Below are positions 7,131 to 15,496 of a stretch of DNA of 38,968 nt, piece after piece. The DNA is from JBEBSD01 sp040394475 (GTDB taxonomy: Bacteria > Bacteroidota > Bacteroidia > Cytophagales > Spirosomataceae): the NCBI GenBank assembly GCA_040394475.1, contig JBEBSD010000060.1:1-38968 (forward strand), read 5' to 3'. Positions within the stretch are counted from its first letter, which is position 1; every line of letters begins with the position of its first letter. The translations under genes were made by a program, and so were the position numbers. The notes beneath the pieces are model-generated. The model was not told where the DNA came from. It worked only from the letters and a program-made list of their open reading frames with translations, and made no database searches.

Positions 7131-8036
7131 TTATGCCTCAGGCTTCTCCTCAGCAGGAGTTTCGTCAGTGGCGTCTTCCTCTTTAGTAGTAGCCTCCGTT
7201 GCGGCTTCTGTAGCTTCTTCGGTAGCGGTTTCCACTGCCGGAGTTTCCGTTGCCGGAGCTTCTTCAGCGGCAGTCTCCACTGGGGCAGTCTCCACTGCGG
7301 CAGCTTCCACTGGGGCAGCTGCCACTGGGGCGTCCTCTGCTGCTGGCGCTTCCGCTACCGGAGCCTCTGCCGCCACTTCTTCAGCGGCAGTTTCTTCTAC
7401 TGGTGCGGCTTCCTCCGGGGCAGCTTCTACTGTTGGAGCTTCTGCTGCAGGAGCTTCCACTGCGGCAGCTTCCACTTCGGTAGCCTCCACTGCCGGAGTT
7501 TCTTCAGCGGCAGTTTCCTCCGGGGCAGTCTCCACTGGGGCAGTTTCCACTGCGGCAGTTTCCTCAACAGGGGCTGGAGGCGTATTTTTCTTTGCCAACT
7601 CTTCCTGTCTTGCCTGGTTGATTTTACGTTCCGCTTCCAGTTTCGCTTCTTTCGCGCTGGAAACTTTGCTTGCCAACCCTTCGGCTTCAGACGACAGGCG
7701 GGTTTCTTTACTTTGTTTCCATTCCTCAAAACGAGCATCTGCCGTCTCCTGGGTAATGGCTCCTTTGTTAACACCGATTTGCAGGTGCTTGCGGAGTAAT
7801 ACACCGTGATGTTGCAACAGGGTGCGGGCAGTATCCGTAGGCTGGGCGCCATTGAAAAGCCAGGTAACTGACTTGTCGACATTCAATACTACGGTTGCCG
7901 GATTCGTATTGGGGTTATAGGTTCCCAATTTCTCGATAAAGCGACCATCACGTGGTGCCCGGGCATCAGCAACTACGATGTCATACATCGCCTTTTTTTT
8001 GCGTCCACGACGCGCTAATCTGATTTTAACAGCCAT
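7131..8036 (-). CDS. rpsP: 30S ribosomal protein bS16 with a 150-residue low-complexity acidic tail
   Basis: bS16 binds 16S rRNA early in 30S assembly. Residues 1-82 are the S16 core (MAVKIRLARRGRKKKAMYDI, RDGRFIEKLGTYNP, GAQPTDTARTLL). Residues 83-150 are a charged, probably helical linker. Residues 151-301 consist almost only of Ala, Glu, Pro, Val and Thr in repeats such as APVETAPEETAAEE and PAVEATEVEAAAVEAP, with no aromatic residue or Cys. bS16 is usually 80-90 residues and often 150-190 in Bacteroidota, so 301 is long. The frame is unbroken to the stop. The tail DNA is built from short GCAGTNGAA-like repeats and probably varies in length between strains. Confidence 0.93.
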   Translation of the reverse strand: MAVKIRLARRGRKKKAMYDIVVADARAPRDGRFIEKLGTYNPNTNPATVVLNVDKSVTWLFNGAQPTDTARTLLQHHGVLLRKHLQIGVNKGAITQETADARFEEWKQSKETRLSSEAEGLASKVSSAKEAKLEAERKINQARQEELAKKNTPPAPVEETAAVETAPVETAPEETAAEETPAVEATEVEAAAVEAPAAEAPTVEAAPEEAAPVEETAAEEVAAEAPVAEAPAAEDAPVAAAPVEAAAVETAPVETAAEEAPATETPAVETATEEATEAATEATTKEEDATDETPAEEKPEA

Positions 8037-8088
8037 TTGTTATGCTTGTTTTTGGCGAGAACTCGTCCCTGGTTTTAAAATGAGGTTG

Positions 8089-8119
8089 CAAAGATATTGT
8101 TTTTCAATGGAATACGAAA
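8089..8119 (-). promoter_or_regulatory. Promoter of rpsP(-rimM-trmD)
   Basis: On the minus strand TTTC (8116-8119), a 19-base spacer, then TATCTTTG (8089-8096). The -7 box is a full match to TAnnTTTG and the -33 box differs from TTTG by one base. The expected transcript start is about 8083, some 45 nt before the rpsP ATG at 8036. Confidence 0.7.
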
Positions 8120-8134
8120 GGAAATGATTGATTT

Positions 8135-8226
8135 TCGGCTGGCGGAGGTCGGCTGTCGGCTATCGGAGATCAGCTGTCGGCTGTCGGAGGCCAGCTGTCG
8201 GAGATCAGAAATCGGCGGTTGGAGAT
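8135..8226. repeat. GGCTGTCGG/AGATCAGC intergenic repeat cluster
   Basis: Runs of a roughly 7-base step, such as GAGGTCGGCTGTCGGCTATC and CAGCTGTCGGCTGTCGG, fill the gap between rpsP and the histidine kinase. The same family occurs at 26510-26565 and 26728-26895. No gene is visible. Whether it encodes a structure or is mobile cannot be told here. Confidence 0.75.
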
Positions 8227-8236
8227 GAGCATGGGC

Positions 8237-11200
8237 TCATAGCCATTCCTTCAGCCGTTGCCGGTAGATGCCGGAAAAATGCTGAAAGGCTGCTTCAAGC
8301 TCGGGTATGGCGGCTGCAAGGGTGGAAGTGTCGTTGGTTTTAAGCCGTCCTTCTGCATCCTTTGCAATTCCGGCGATCTGCATGGCGCCTACTGTGCCGG
8401 CACTTCCTTTCAGGGTATGTAAGTGGCTCTTGATAGTGACGATATCCTGTTTTTTCCAGGCTTCCAGTGTTTCCCGGACGAGCTCGGAGCTCTCGGCGAT
8501 AAAGTCTTCGTATACCGATGCTACCAGGTCCAGACCGCCGATTGCATGCAACTGGCGGACTATTTCGGGATCGAGATCGGGTACCGCCGGTTCACGTACC
8601 GGGGGAAGGAGCGGCGCCGCAGGTAGTTCGTTCCGGATCAGCTGCTGCACTTTCCCGATAAGCTCCGCTGCCCGGATGGGCTTCGCCAGGTAATCGTCCA
8701 TCCCTTCCTTCAGGAATTTTTCCCGGTCTTCTTTCATCGAATAGGCAGTCATCGCCACAATGGGGGGAAGCTGTTTTCCATAGAGCTTCCGGAGTCGCGC
8801 CGTCGTCTGAATGCCGTCCATATCCGGCATCTGGATGTCCATCAGGATGACATCATACGGAGATTTCCCTTCCTGTGCCGCTATTTTGGCAATTGCTTCA
8901 AACCCGCTTTCTGCCGGATCGACCGTGCATCCGGCCTTTTTCAGGATCTCACCGGCCACTTTCCGGTTCACCACATTATCGTCTACCAGTAAAATAAAAG
9001 GAGTGCTGCCTTCAAAGGCTTTGAAAAGGGTGCTGTTTGATTCCTGAAGGCCGTTTGATTCGGGAACCAGCAGAGTTTCTTCCGTTTCGAAGGTAAACCA
9101 GAACGTACTGCCTTTCCCGGACTGGGAAACCACACCTATATCACCATTCATCATCCGGCACAATTGCTTGGAAATCGCCAATCCCAGCCCCGTCCCGCCG
9201 AACGATTTCCTGGAAGAATTGTCTACCTGCGTAAACGATGTAAACAACATTTTCTGATCTTCTTTGGAAATCCCGATACCCGAGTCGTGGACCTCTACTT
9301 TAATGGTCAGCTTTTCAGCTACCTGTTTTGCCTTCAGCACCTCAATACGGACTTCTCCTTTTTCCGTAAATTTCAGGGCATTGGAGGCCAGGTTCGACAA
9401 AATCTGCAACAGCCGGGTGGCGTCACCGAGGATGTACGCGGGTAAATCGGGGGAGATGTGGCAGGTGAGGGTATTTCCCTTGCTTTTTGCTGTCTGGCCG
9501 AACAGGGCCAGGAGCTTGTCAAAAATATCGGCCAGCTCCAGGGGCATCACGTGCAGCTCCATTTTCCCGGCCTCTATTTTAGAGAGGTCGAGGATATCAT
9601 TCAGGATGTTCAGCAACGTCTCGGAAGAACGCTTGATGGTATGGATATAGTCCTTTTGCTCGGGGTTCAGCCGGGTGGTGCTGAGAAGGTCGATCATTCC
9701 GATAACACCGTTCATAGGGGTGCGGATTTCGTGGCTCATATTGGCGAGGAACCCTTCCTTGACTTTGAGGGAGCGCTCTGCTTGTTCTTTGGCCTTCCGC
9801 AGCTCGAATTCGTTTCGCTTCAGTTCGGTAATATCACGTGCCAGCACAGCTACTTCCTCCATCTCGCCTTTTTCGTTCTTAAACATCAGCATATTAAACA
9901 TATACTGGCGGATGCTCCCGTTTTTGACGAGCAGGGCTCCTTCCACGTTGCGAAGGCTTCCTTCTTTTTTGAGTTTGAACAAGGAATCGCGCATCAGTTC
10001 GCGGTCGGAAAAGAAATGGGTAATAGGCTTTCCGAGTACTTCCGCCGGGGTGTAACCGGTACGCTTCAGAACGGAGGGGCTGATCATCGTGATGATCCCT
10101 CTGCGGTTCATACGGCAGTAAATGTCCTGGAGGTTTTCGAAGATGCCCCGGAACTTCTCCTCGTTTTGCCGCAGGCTGATTTCTGCCTGCTTCCGGCGCG
10201 TGATGTCGCGGGCAATACCGGAAACTTCCTCAATAGCACCGGAGCTGAGAAAAATCGGGTTAAGGTGGAACTCCAGCCACATTTCCCCCCCGCCTCGCGT
10301 ATTGATTTTCAGTTCAAAATACTGGGGCTCCCCCCGGAAAGTCTGCTTGTAATGGCTCTCCAGGCTGCGGCGGTTTTGTCCCCCCAGCATGCGCCAGCCC
10401 AGCTTGTCGGTGCTCAGATGCAGGGTAGGTCGTGTGTTCGATTTTTCTTCGATGACACTGGCGTAATTTTTATTGAAGGAAGTCAGCTGCAGGTTGCGGT
10501 TGACCGACCAGATCATGTGCGAGCTGCTGTCGAAAATGGCGTTGAGGCGAGCTGCGTATTTGCTTAATTCTTCTTCCGTCTGTTTCCGTTCAATGGCAAG
10601 GGCAATCTGACCGGAGATAAATTCCAGTAATTCCAGGTCCGGCTTGTCGTACGTATTGGTACTGGTATAGGACTTTACCCCGATAATCCCTGTAATGCGG
10701 TCGCCGATCCGGAGCGGTACGCACAGCATTACCTTGGGAGTCACTCCGTATAAGTACAAGCTGTTGGTCCGGGCAAGTTCTTCTATATCGTTGTCGTAAA
10801 GAAACAGCGGCTTGTTCGATGCAATGGCGTATTCGGTCACGCCTGTCCCGAGCTTTCGCCGGGTAAACCGGACGTTTTTAGGGAAATAGGCATCCACATA
10901 ATACGGGAAGTACAGGAAGCTCTGGCGCGGATCGTAAAGGGCAATGAAAAAATTGCTGGCATCAATTATTTTACCCAGTTCCTGATGGATCTTATGATAG
11001 AAATCATCGAGGTTCTTGGAATTATTCGTCCAGTTGGCAATGCTGTAATAGAGATTCTGGGCTTTTTCCGCCCTGTTTTTGGCCGTGAAATCGTGTAAAA
11101 TACAGCGGAATGCAGTCGGCCGGCCGTTATCGTAGCGGCAGTTGACGCTTCCGGAGAGAAAAATACGCTTCCCGTGACGGGTTAAAAAAACCGTCTCGAA

Positions 11201-11833
11201 GTCGGGTGTCATATCCCCTTCTTTTATCCGGTCGAGCTGGGCGTAAGTCGTTTCACGGTAGGCCGGATCCAGGATGTCGTCGAGCGTCATGGAAGCAATT
11301 TCCTGCAGGGTGTAGTCCAGCACTTCGCACCATTCCTTATTGACAAAGATAAAGCGCCCCTCCAGCGTAATCAGCAAAATGATATCGCTGGTATTTTCGA
11401 CCAGGTCCTGCAGCTGACTGTTGGATTTGGACAGCGCGGCTTCCATTCTCCTGCGGCGCGTAATATCGTCTCCTATCAGCGTCACAAAACGGACTTCCTC
11501 TTCCTGTTCGAGGAGCCAGACAGAGTTGACAACCATTGTCCGCAGTGACTGGTGGCGGTCATACAGGGTTATTTCACTTCGTTCGAGGGGTGTTATGCCG
11601 GAGATGGCATCTCTGAGAATACTGCTGACTTCCGTTCTTTTTTCCTCCGGTATCAAAAAATTGACGAAATGTTTTCCTACCAGTTCCTGGGGTGTCCAGC
11701 TGGTTTTCCGAAGGAGAAAATTATTGACTGCACGGATGGTGAGATCAGCATCCAGGGTCAGCCCAAGCATGTTGAGATAATTCAGAGAGGTATTGACCGT
11801 TTGCCAGTCAGCGGCGGATCGGATGATTTCCAT
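8237..11833 (-). CDS. Hybrid sensor histidine kinase with PAS, GAF, receiver and Hpt domains
   Basis: A 1198-residue cytosolic phosphorelay protein with no signal peptide or membrane segment. Order: PAS (about 15-125), PAS (135-255), GAF (270-415), PAS (425-548), PAS (555-670), a short coiled linker (672-692), HisKA with H-box FLANMSHEIRTPMNG (H701), HATPase (about 800-920; N-box ILSNLASNALKF, G1 DSGIGISKED, G2 GGTGLGLAISK), receiver (about 945-1065; VDDN, MDIQMPDMDG with phospho-acceptor D999, K1051) and Hpt (about 1090-1198; LHTLKGSAGTVG, H1139). His-Asp-His relay steps are thus in one chain. The final aspartate must sit on a separate regulator, which is not encoded nearby. The GAF and PAS domains suggest sensing of a soluble signal, redox state or small ligand; the signal is unknown. 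It is divergent from rsmA. Confidence 0.95.
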   Translation of the reverse strand: MEIIRSAADWQTVNTSLNYLNMLGLTLDADLTIRAVNNFLLRKTSWTPQELVGKHFVNFLIPEEKRTEVSSILRDAISGITPLERSEITLYDRHQSLRTMVVNSVWLLEQEEEVRFVTLIGDDITRRRRMEAALSKSNSQLQDLVENTSDIILLITLEGRFIFVNKEWCEVLDYTLQEIASMTLDDILDPAYRETTYAQLDRIKEGDMTPDFETVFLTRHGKRIFLSGSVNCRYDNGRPTAFRCILHDFTAKNRAEKAQNLYYSIANWTNNSKNLDDFYHKIHQELGKIIDASNFFIALYDPRQSFLYFPYYVDAYFPKNVRFTRRKLGTGVTEYAIASNKPLFLYDNDIEELARTNSLYLYGVTPKVMLCVPLRIGDRITGIIGVKSYTSTNTYDKPDLELLEFISGQIALAIERKQTEEELSKYAARLNAIFDSSSHMIWSVNRNLQLTSFNKNYASVIEEKSNTRPTLHLSTDKLGWRMLGGQNRRSLESHYKQTFRGEPQYFELKINTRGGGEMWLEFHLNPIFLSSGAIEEVSGIARDITRRKQAEISLRQNEEKFRGIFENLQDIYCRMNRRGIITMISPSVLKRTGYTPAEVLGKPITHFFSDRELMRDSLFKLKKEGSLRNVEGALLVKNGSIRQYMFNMLMFKNEKGEMEEVAVLARDITELKRNEFELRKAKEQAERSLKVKEGFLANMSHEIRTPMNGVIGMIDLLSTTRLNPEQKDYIHTIKRSSETLLNILNDILDLSKIEAGKMELHVMPLELADIFDKLLALFGQTAKSKGNTLTCHISPDLPAYILGDATRLLQILSNLASNALKFTEKGEVRIEVLKAKQVAEKLTIKVEVHDSGIGISKEDQKMLFTSFTQVDNSSRKSFGGTGLGLAISKQLCRMMNGDIGVVSQSGKGSTFWFTFETEETLLVPESNGLQESNSTLFKAFEGSTPFILLVDDNVVNRKVAGEILKKAGCTVDPAESGFEAIAKIAAQEGKSPYDVILMDIQMPDMDGIQTTARLRKLYGKQLPPIVAMTAYSMKEDREKFLKEGMDDYLAKPIRAAELIGKVQQLIRNELPAAPLLPPVREPAVPDLDPEIVRQLHAIGGLDLVASVYEDFIAESSELVRETLEAWKKQDIVTIKSHLHTLKGSAGTVGAMQIAGIAKDAEGRLKTNDTSTLAAAIPELEAAFQHFSGIYRQRLKEWL

Positions 11834-11906
11834 ATAATGGTTAAAACACTGGATGCGCTGTCGTTATATTACGCCAGTTTAGCCGATAAATCTAAGAATT
11901 AAAACC

Positions 11907-11914
11907 TATTTTTG
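11907..11914 (+). promoter_or_regulatory. -7 box upstream of the rsmA operon
   Basis: TATTTTTG is an exact TAnnTTTG match in the gap between the divergent histidine kinase and rsmA, about 80 bp before the rsmA ATG. No -33 TTTG is found at the right spacing. Confidence 0.4.
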
Positions 11915-11993
11915 TCCCTAATTTAGCAGAGAAGTCGGGGATTTCCGGAGAGATCGCGCCAATTTGCAGGGAATAGGGATAATTCGTTTGGAA

Positions 11994-12761
11994 ATGAAAG
12001 TCAAAGCAAAGAAACACCTGGGCCAGCATTTCCTCAGGGATGTACAGGTCGCCGAACGAATTGCCAGCGCACTAACGGGTCACAAGGGGTATCGGAAAGT
12101 ATTGGAAATCGGCCCCGGAACCGGCATGCTCACGCAGTTTTTACTGAAAAATGAACGTGTTGAAACCACGGTGATCGAAATTGACCGGGAGTCTGTCGGC
12201 TATCTGAAAAGCCATTTTCCGGAACTGTCCCCCCGGATCATCGAAGCCGATTTCCTGAATTGGCAACCGGCTGGCTGGCCGGAATTTGCCGTGATCGGGA
12301 ACTTCCCGTATAATATCTCATCCCAGATTTTTTTCAGGGTTTTGGGATATCGTGACCAGGTACCGGAGGTGGTTTGTATGCTGCAGCGGGAAGTGGCCCG
12401 GCGCATCGCGTCACCGCCCGGGAATAAAGAGTATGGCATTTTGAGTGTGCTGTTGCAGGCTTTTTACGACATCACGTATCTTTTTACGGTACCGCCGGGA
12501 GCGTTTGCGCCGCCGCCCAAGGTACAGTCGGGAGTAATCCGGCTGGTGCGTAATGCTACCTCTGAGCTCGATTGTGATGAAAAGCTGTTTTTCAGCGTCG
12601 TGAAAACTGCCTTTAACCAGCGTCGCAAAACACTTCGGAACGCCCTGAAACCGATGGGAGTGGTACCCGAACACCCCTTGCTCGATAAGCGGGCCGAACA
12701 GCTGGGGGTGCCGGAATTTGTTGCGCTAACCCGACTCATACAAGCGGCCCGGGATCAGTAA
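11994..12761 (+). CDS. rsmA: 16S rRNA (A1518/A1519-N6)-dimethyltransferase
   Basis: Dimethylates two adjacent adenosines in helix 45 of 16S rRNA, late in 30S assembly. The 255-residue KsgA/RsmA protein has KKHLGQHFLRD at 6-16, the SAM motif LEIGPGTGMLTQFLL (about 37-51), acidic motif IEIDRE (about 61-66) and catalytic NFPYNISSQIFF (about 103-114; NLPY in most homologues). ATG 11994 matches the family start, and an upstream in-frame TTG (11964) was rejected. The sensitivity allele for kasugamycin is retained in as far as the enzyme looks intact. First gene of the rsmA-mgtE-dtd-mazG unit, with 20 bp to mgtE. Confidence 0.96.
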   Translation: MKVKAKKHLGQHFLRDVQVAERIASALTGHKGYRKVLEIGPGTGMLTQFLLKNERVETTVIEIDRESVGYLKSHFPELSPRIIEADFLNWQPAGWPEFAVIGNFPYNISSQIFFRVLGYRDQVPEVVCMLQREVARRIASPPGNKEYGILSVLLQAFYDITYLFTVPPGAFAPPPKVQSGVIRLVRNATSELDCDEKLFFSVVKTAFNQRRKTLRNALKPMGVVPEHPLLDKRAEQLGVPEFVALTRLIQAARDQ

Positions 12762-12781
12762 ACAGGATTAAAAAGGAAGGG

Positions 12782-14137
12782 ATGTCAACATTTGAGCTGA
12801 GCAAGGAATACCTGGAGCACATTAATGGATTGATCGCTGCAAAGGAATCGGACGTTCTTCGCGATGAAATAGGGGAATTGTTCCCGGCAGATATTTCGGA
12901 GATTCTGAACGAAATCGATAGTGAATCGGCACATTACTTGCTAAGACAGCTGGATACAAAGCTGGGAGCCGAGATCCTGGCCGGAATGGACCGGCCGGAA
13001 CGGAAAGAGTTTCTGAAATACTTTACTTCCGAAGAAATTGCGGCCTATGTCAATATCTTCGATTCCGATGATGCGGTAGACTTGCTCAACGAGCAGTCAG
13101 TGAAGGTGCGGGAAGAGGTTATTGCGTTGCTGGAAGACCGGGAACAGGCACGTTTCATTCTGGACCTGCTCCATTACGATGAAGATGTGGCGGGCGGATT
13201 GATGCAGAAGGAAATGGTCAAGGCCAATATCAACTGGACGGTGAACCAATGCATCGAAGAAATCCGGAAACAGGCGGAGGACGTGGAAAGGGTCTATGCC
13301 GTGTATGTGGTGGACGACCAGCAAAAGCTTAAAGGCATCCTCTCGTTGAAACGAATTGTGCTGGCTCATAAAAATACGAAAATAGAAAGTCTTTACCAGC
13401 AGGATGTAGTGTTTGTGGAAACATACCGGCCGGCTGTGGAGGTTGCGGAACTGATGCAGCGGTATGACCTGGATGCCATTCCCGTGGTGAATGTCCAGGG
13501 AAGGCTGCTGGGAAGGATCACAATTGATGACGTGGTCGACGTGATCACTAACCTTGCCAGTTCGGATACGATGGCAATGGCGGGGATTACGGGAGAGGTG
13601 GAGGAAGACGATACCATCTGGAAACAAACCCGCGCCCGGTTACCCTGGCTGCTGGTAGGAATGCTGGGAGGATTGATAGCTGCCCGGTTTATCGGGCTGT
13701 TTGAGGAAGATCTGCTCATCGTGCCGGCCATGGCCGCCTTTATTCCGATTATCGGGTCGATGGGAGGAAATGTAGGCATTCAGACCTCGTCGATTATCCT
13801 GCAAAGCCTGGCCGACAAATCGGGGTTAAACGAACCGCTCGGACGCAGGCTGCTGCGGATGTCGACCGTCGCGCTGCTGAATTCGATGATTATCAGTACG
13901 ACTGTTTTTGTCTTCAACCTGGTAATAGGAATTGATATGCGGCTGGCGATGGTGGTGTCGCTGGCGCTGATCTCGGTGATTTTTCTCGCGTCTTTTATGG
14001 GGACCGTAACCCCTATCGTACTGGAAAAAGTAGGGATTAATCCGGCCGTGGCTTCCGGGCCTTTTATTACCACCGCCAATGACCTGATCGGCTACGGGGT
14101 TTATTTCGGGATCGCCCATCTTTTATTAAGCCTATGA
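12782..14137 (+). CDS. mgtE: MgtE-type magnesium channel
   Basis: Mg2+-gated Mg2+ channel of the inner membrane. The 451-residue protein has the MgtE N domain (about 30-130, helical; LFPADISEILNEIDSE), a CBS pair (about 135-255; KEMVKANINWTVNQ and DLDAIPVVNVQGRLLGRITI), a connecting helix and five C-terminal membrane segments (about 285-450). The pore-region signature PAMAAFIPIIGSMGGNVGIQ is complete. Its stop codon overlaps the dtd start (ATGA at 14134-14137), so the two are translationally coupled. The rsmA-mgtE pairing is an Mg2+ transporter in a ribosome-related operon. Confidence 0.95.
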   Translation: MSTFELSKEYLEHINGLIAAKESDVLRDEIGELFPADISEILNEIDSESAHYLLRQLDTKLGAEILAGMDRPERKEFLKYFTSEEIAAYVNIFDSDDAVDLLNEQSVKVREEVIALLEDREQARFILDLLHYDEDVAGGLMQKEMVKANINWTVNQCIEEIRKQAEDVERVYAVYVVDDQQKLKGILSLKRIVLAHKNTKIESLYQQDVVFVETYRPAVEVAELMQRYDLDAIPVVNVQGRLLGRITIDDVVDVITNLASSDTMAMAGITGEVEEDDTIWKQTRARLPWLLVGMLGGLIAARFIGLFEEDLLIVPAMAAFIPIIGSMGGNVGIQTSSIILQSLADKSGLNEPLGRRLLRMSTVALLNSMIISTTVFVFNLVIGIDMRLAMVVSLALISVIFLASFMGTVTPIVLEKVGINPAVASGPFITTANDLIGYGVYFGIAHLLLSL

Positions 14138-14586
14138 TTGCCGTGATCCAACGCGTGTCGGAAGCTTCGGTGACCATCAGTGGGCAGGTGACCGCAAGTA
14201 TTGAAAACGGCTTCCTGATCTTACTCGGGATCACCCATCACGATACCCGGGAAGACCTGGAATGGCTGGGCCGGAAAATTATCGGGCTCCGGATCTTTGG
14301 CGACGAGGAGGGGAAAATGAACCGTGACCTGAAAGCGGTAAACGGGGATATTCTCCTGGTAAGCCAGTTTACACTCCACGCGAGCACAAAGAAGGGGAAC
14401 CGGCCTTCTTTTATCGCAGCGGCCCGGCCGGACACGGCCATTCCGATGTACCTGGAATTAATTACATTTCTGGAACAGGAACTGGGTAAAACAATCCAGA
14501 AAGGGGAATTCGGGGCCGATATGAAGGTTGCCCTGGTAAACGACGGGCCGGTGACGGTTGTGATCGATTCGAAAAACAGAATTTAA
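14134..14586 (+). CDS. dtd: D-aminoacyl-tRNA deacylase
   Basis: Hydrolyses D-aminoacyl-tRNAs (and Gly-tRNA-Ala), a proofreading step. The 150-residue protein is full length: it starts MIAVIQRVSEASVTI, has the catalytic-pocket motif LLVSQFTLHAST (SQxT) and ends with the NDGPVTVVIDS motif, whose Gly-Pro belongs to the cross-subunit active site. It overlaps mgtE by 4 bp and is followed by the MazG-like gene after 10 bp. Confidence 0.96.
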   Translation: MIAVIQRVSEASVTISGQVTASIENGFLILLGITHHDTREDLEWLGRKIIGLRIFGDEEGKMNRDLKAVNGDILLVSQFTLHASTKKGNRPSFIAAARPDTAIPMYLELITFLEQELGKTIQKGEFGADMKVALVNDGPVTVVIDSKNRI

Positions 14587-14596
14587 GATAAAGCGA

Positions 14597-14920
14597 ATGA
14601 CAATTGACGAAGCACAGCACCAGGTGGATCACTGGATTAAAACCTATGGGGTACGTTACTTTTCAGAACTGACCAATATGGCCATTCTTACCGAGGAAGT
14701 AGGGGAGCTGGCACGGCTAATGGCCAGGACCTATGGAGACCAGTCGTTTAAACAATCCGACCTGGAGCGGGATCTGGGCGATGAAATGGCGGATGTGTTA
14801 TGGGTACTGCTTTGTCTGGCAAACCAGACCGGGGTCGATCTGACGGCTGCGTTTGAGAAGAACCTGGCAAAAAAAACAGACCGGGATAAGGACCGTCACC
14901 GGCAAAATCCAAAGCTATAA
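14597..14920 (+). CDS. MazG-like nucleotide pyrophosphohydrolase
   Basis: A 107-residue all-alpha NTP pyrophosphatase fold. The Mg2+-binding acidic pairs are visible in LTEEVGELARL (ExxE) and LGDEMADVLWVLLCLAN (ExxxD). It is a single-domain MazG-like protein, about half the length of full MazG, and probably hydrolyses noncanonical or excess (d)NTPs to NMP and pyrophosphate. It is the last gene of the rsmA operon. Its 3' end overlaps the convergent siroheme gene by 6 bp. The exact substrate is unknown. Confidence 0.88.
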   Translation: MTIDEAQHQVDHWIKTYGVRYFSELTNMAILTEEVGELARLMARTYGDQSFKQSDLERDLGDEMADVLWVLLCLANQTGVDLTAAFEKNLAKKTDRDKDRHRQNPKL

Positions 14921-15496
14921 CGGGTCTTTTCTGACCAGCCCTTCCGTTATCCGGTTGAGCGCTTCCACCTTCTCCGAAAAGTCGCCGCGCAGGAATTCCC
15001 GTATCTGGTGCAGTTGATGCATCGCCGTTTCGAGGTTGTCCGGCAATGCATCGGTCAATACCTCTTTCAGGCGTTTGGCAAGGGTGGGTGAAAGGCCATT
15101 GGTAGATATTCCCAGCTTGAGATTTCCCTTTTGTACGACCGATGACAGGTAAAAATCACAGAGATCGGGAGTGTCCGCCACATTGGCCAGGAGGTGTGCC
15201 TGTGCTGCTTTTTCCTTGATGGCCCGGTTGAGCCCGGAATTGTTGGTCGCAATCAGCACGAGGTCTTTCTCCAGCAGGTCATCCGGGATAAATTCCCGTT
15301 CGATCAGTTGCAGGGAAGGCTTTTCCCGGGCGAGCGCCCTGATTTCTTCGCGGATAACAGGCGCTACAAGGGTCACCCGGGCAGCCGGTGCGTTCGAATA
15401 GAGCGCGGACACCTTTTCAAGGCCTACATAGCCCCCTCCGACGACCAGTGTATGGAGGTGTTCAATTTTCAGGAAAATGGGAAATAAGGTATTCAT
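14915..15496 (-). CDS. Precorrin-2 dehydrogenase / sirohydrochlorin ferrochelatase (CysG N-terminal type)
   Basis: NAD-dependent oxidation of precorrin-2 to sirohydrochlorin and probably iron insertion, giving siroheme for sulfite and nitrite reductases. The 193-residue protein corresponds to the CysG N-terminal half (Met8p/SirC type). It has a Rossmann loop at the start (LVVGGGYVGLEK, about 17-28), ATNNSGLN, VADTPDLCDFYLSSVV and ISTNGLSPTLAKRLKE. The methyltransferase half of CysG is absent and must be encoded elsewhere. It is coupled to the upstream gene by an ATGA overlap (15493-15496). Confidence 0.9.
   Translation of the reverse strand: MNTLFPIFLKIEHLHTLVVGGGYVGLEKVSALYSNAPAARVTLVAPVIREEIRALAREKPSLQLIEREFIPDDLLEKDLVLIATNNSGLNRAIKEKAAQAHLLANVADTPDLCDFYLSSVVQKGNLKLGISTNGLSPTLAKRLKEVLTDALPDNLETAMHQLHQIREFLRGDFSEKVEALNRITEGLVRKDPL

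Noticed and set aside
7038..7809. Two long plus-strand open frames, one Ser/Ala-rich and one Gly/Phe/Cys-rich, opposite rpsP.
   Set aside because: They mirror the low-complexity tail of bS16; the rpsP frame has a conserved core and promoter, and these have neither.
9458..10567. A 369-codon open frame antisense to the histidine kinase.
   Set aside because: It has no recognisable motif and lies wholly inside a gene with well-conserved domains.
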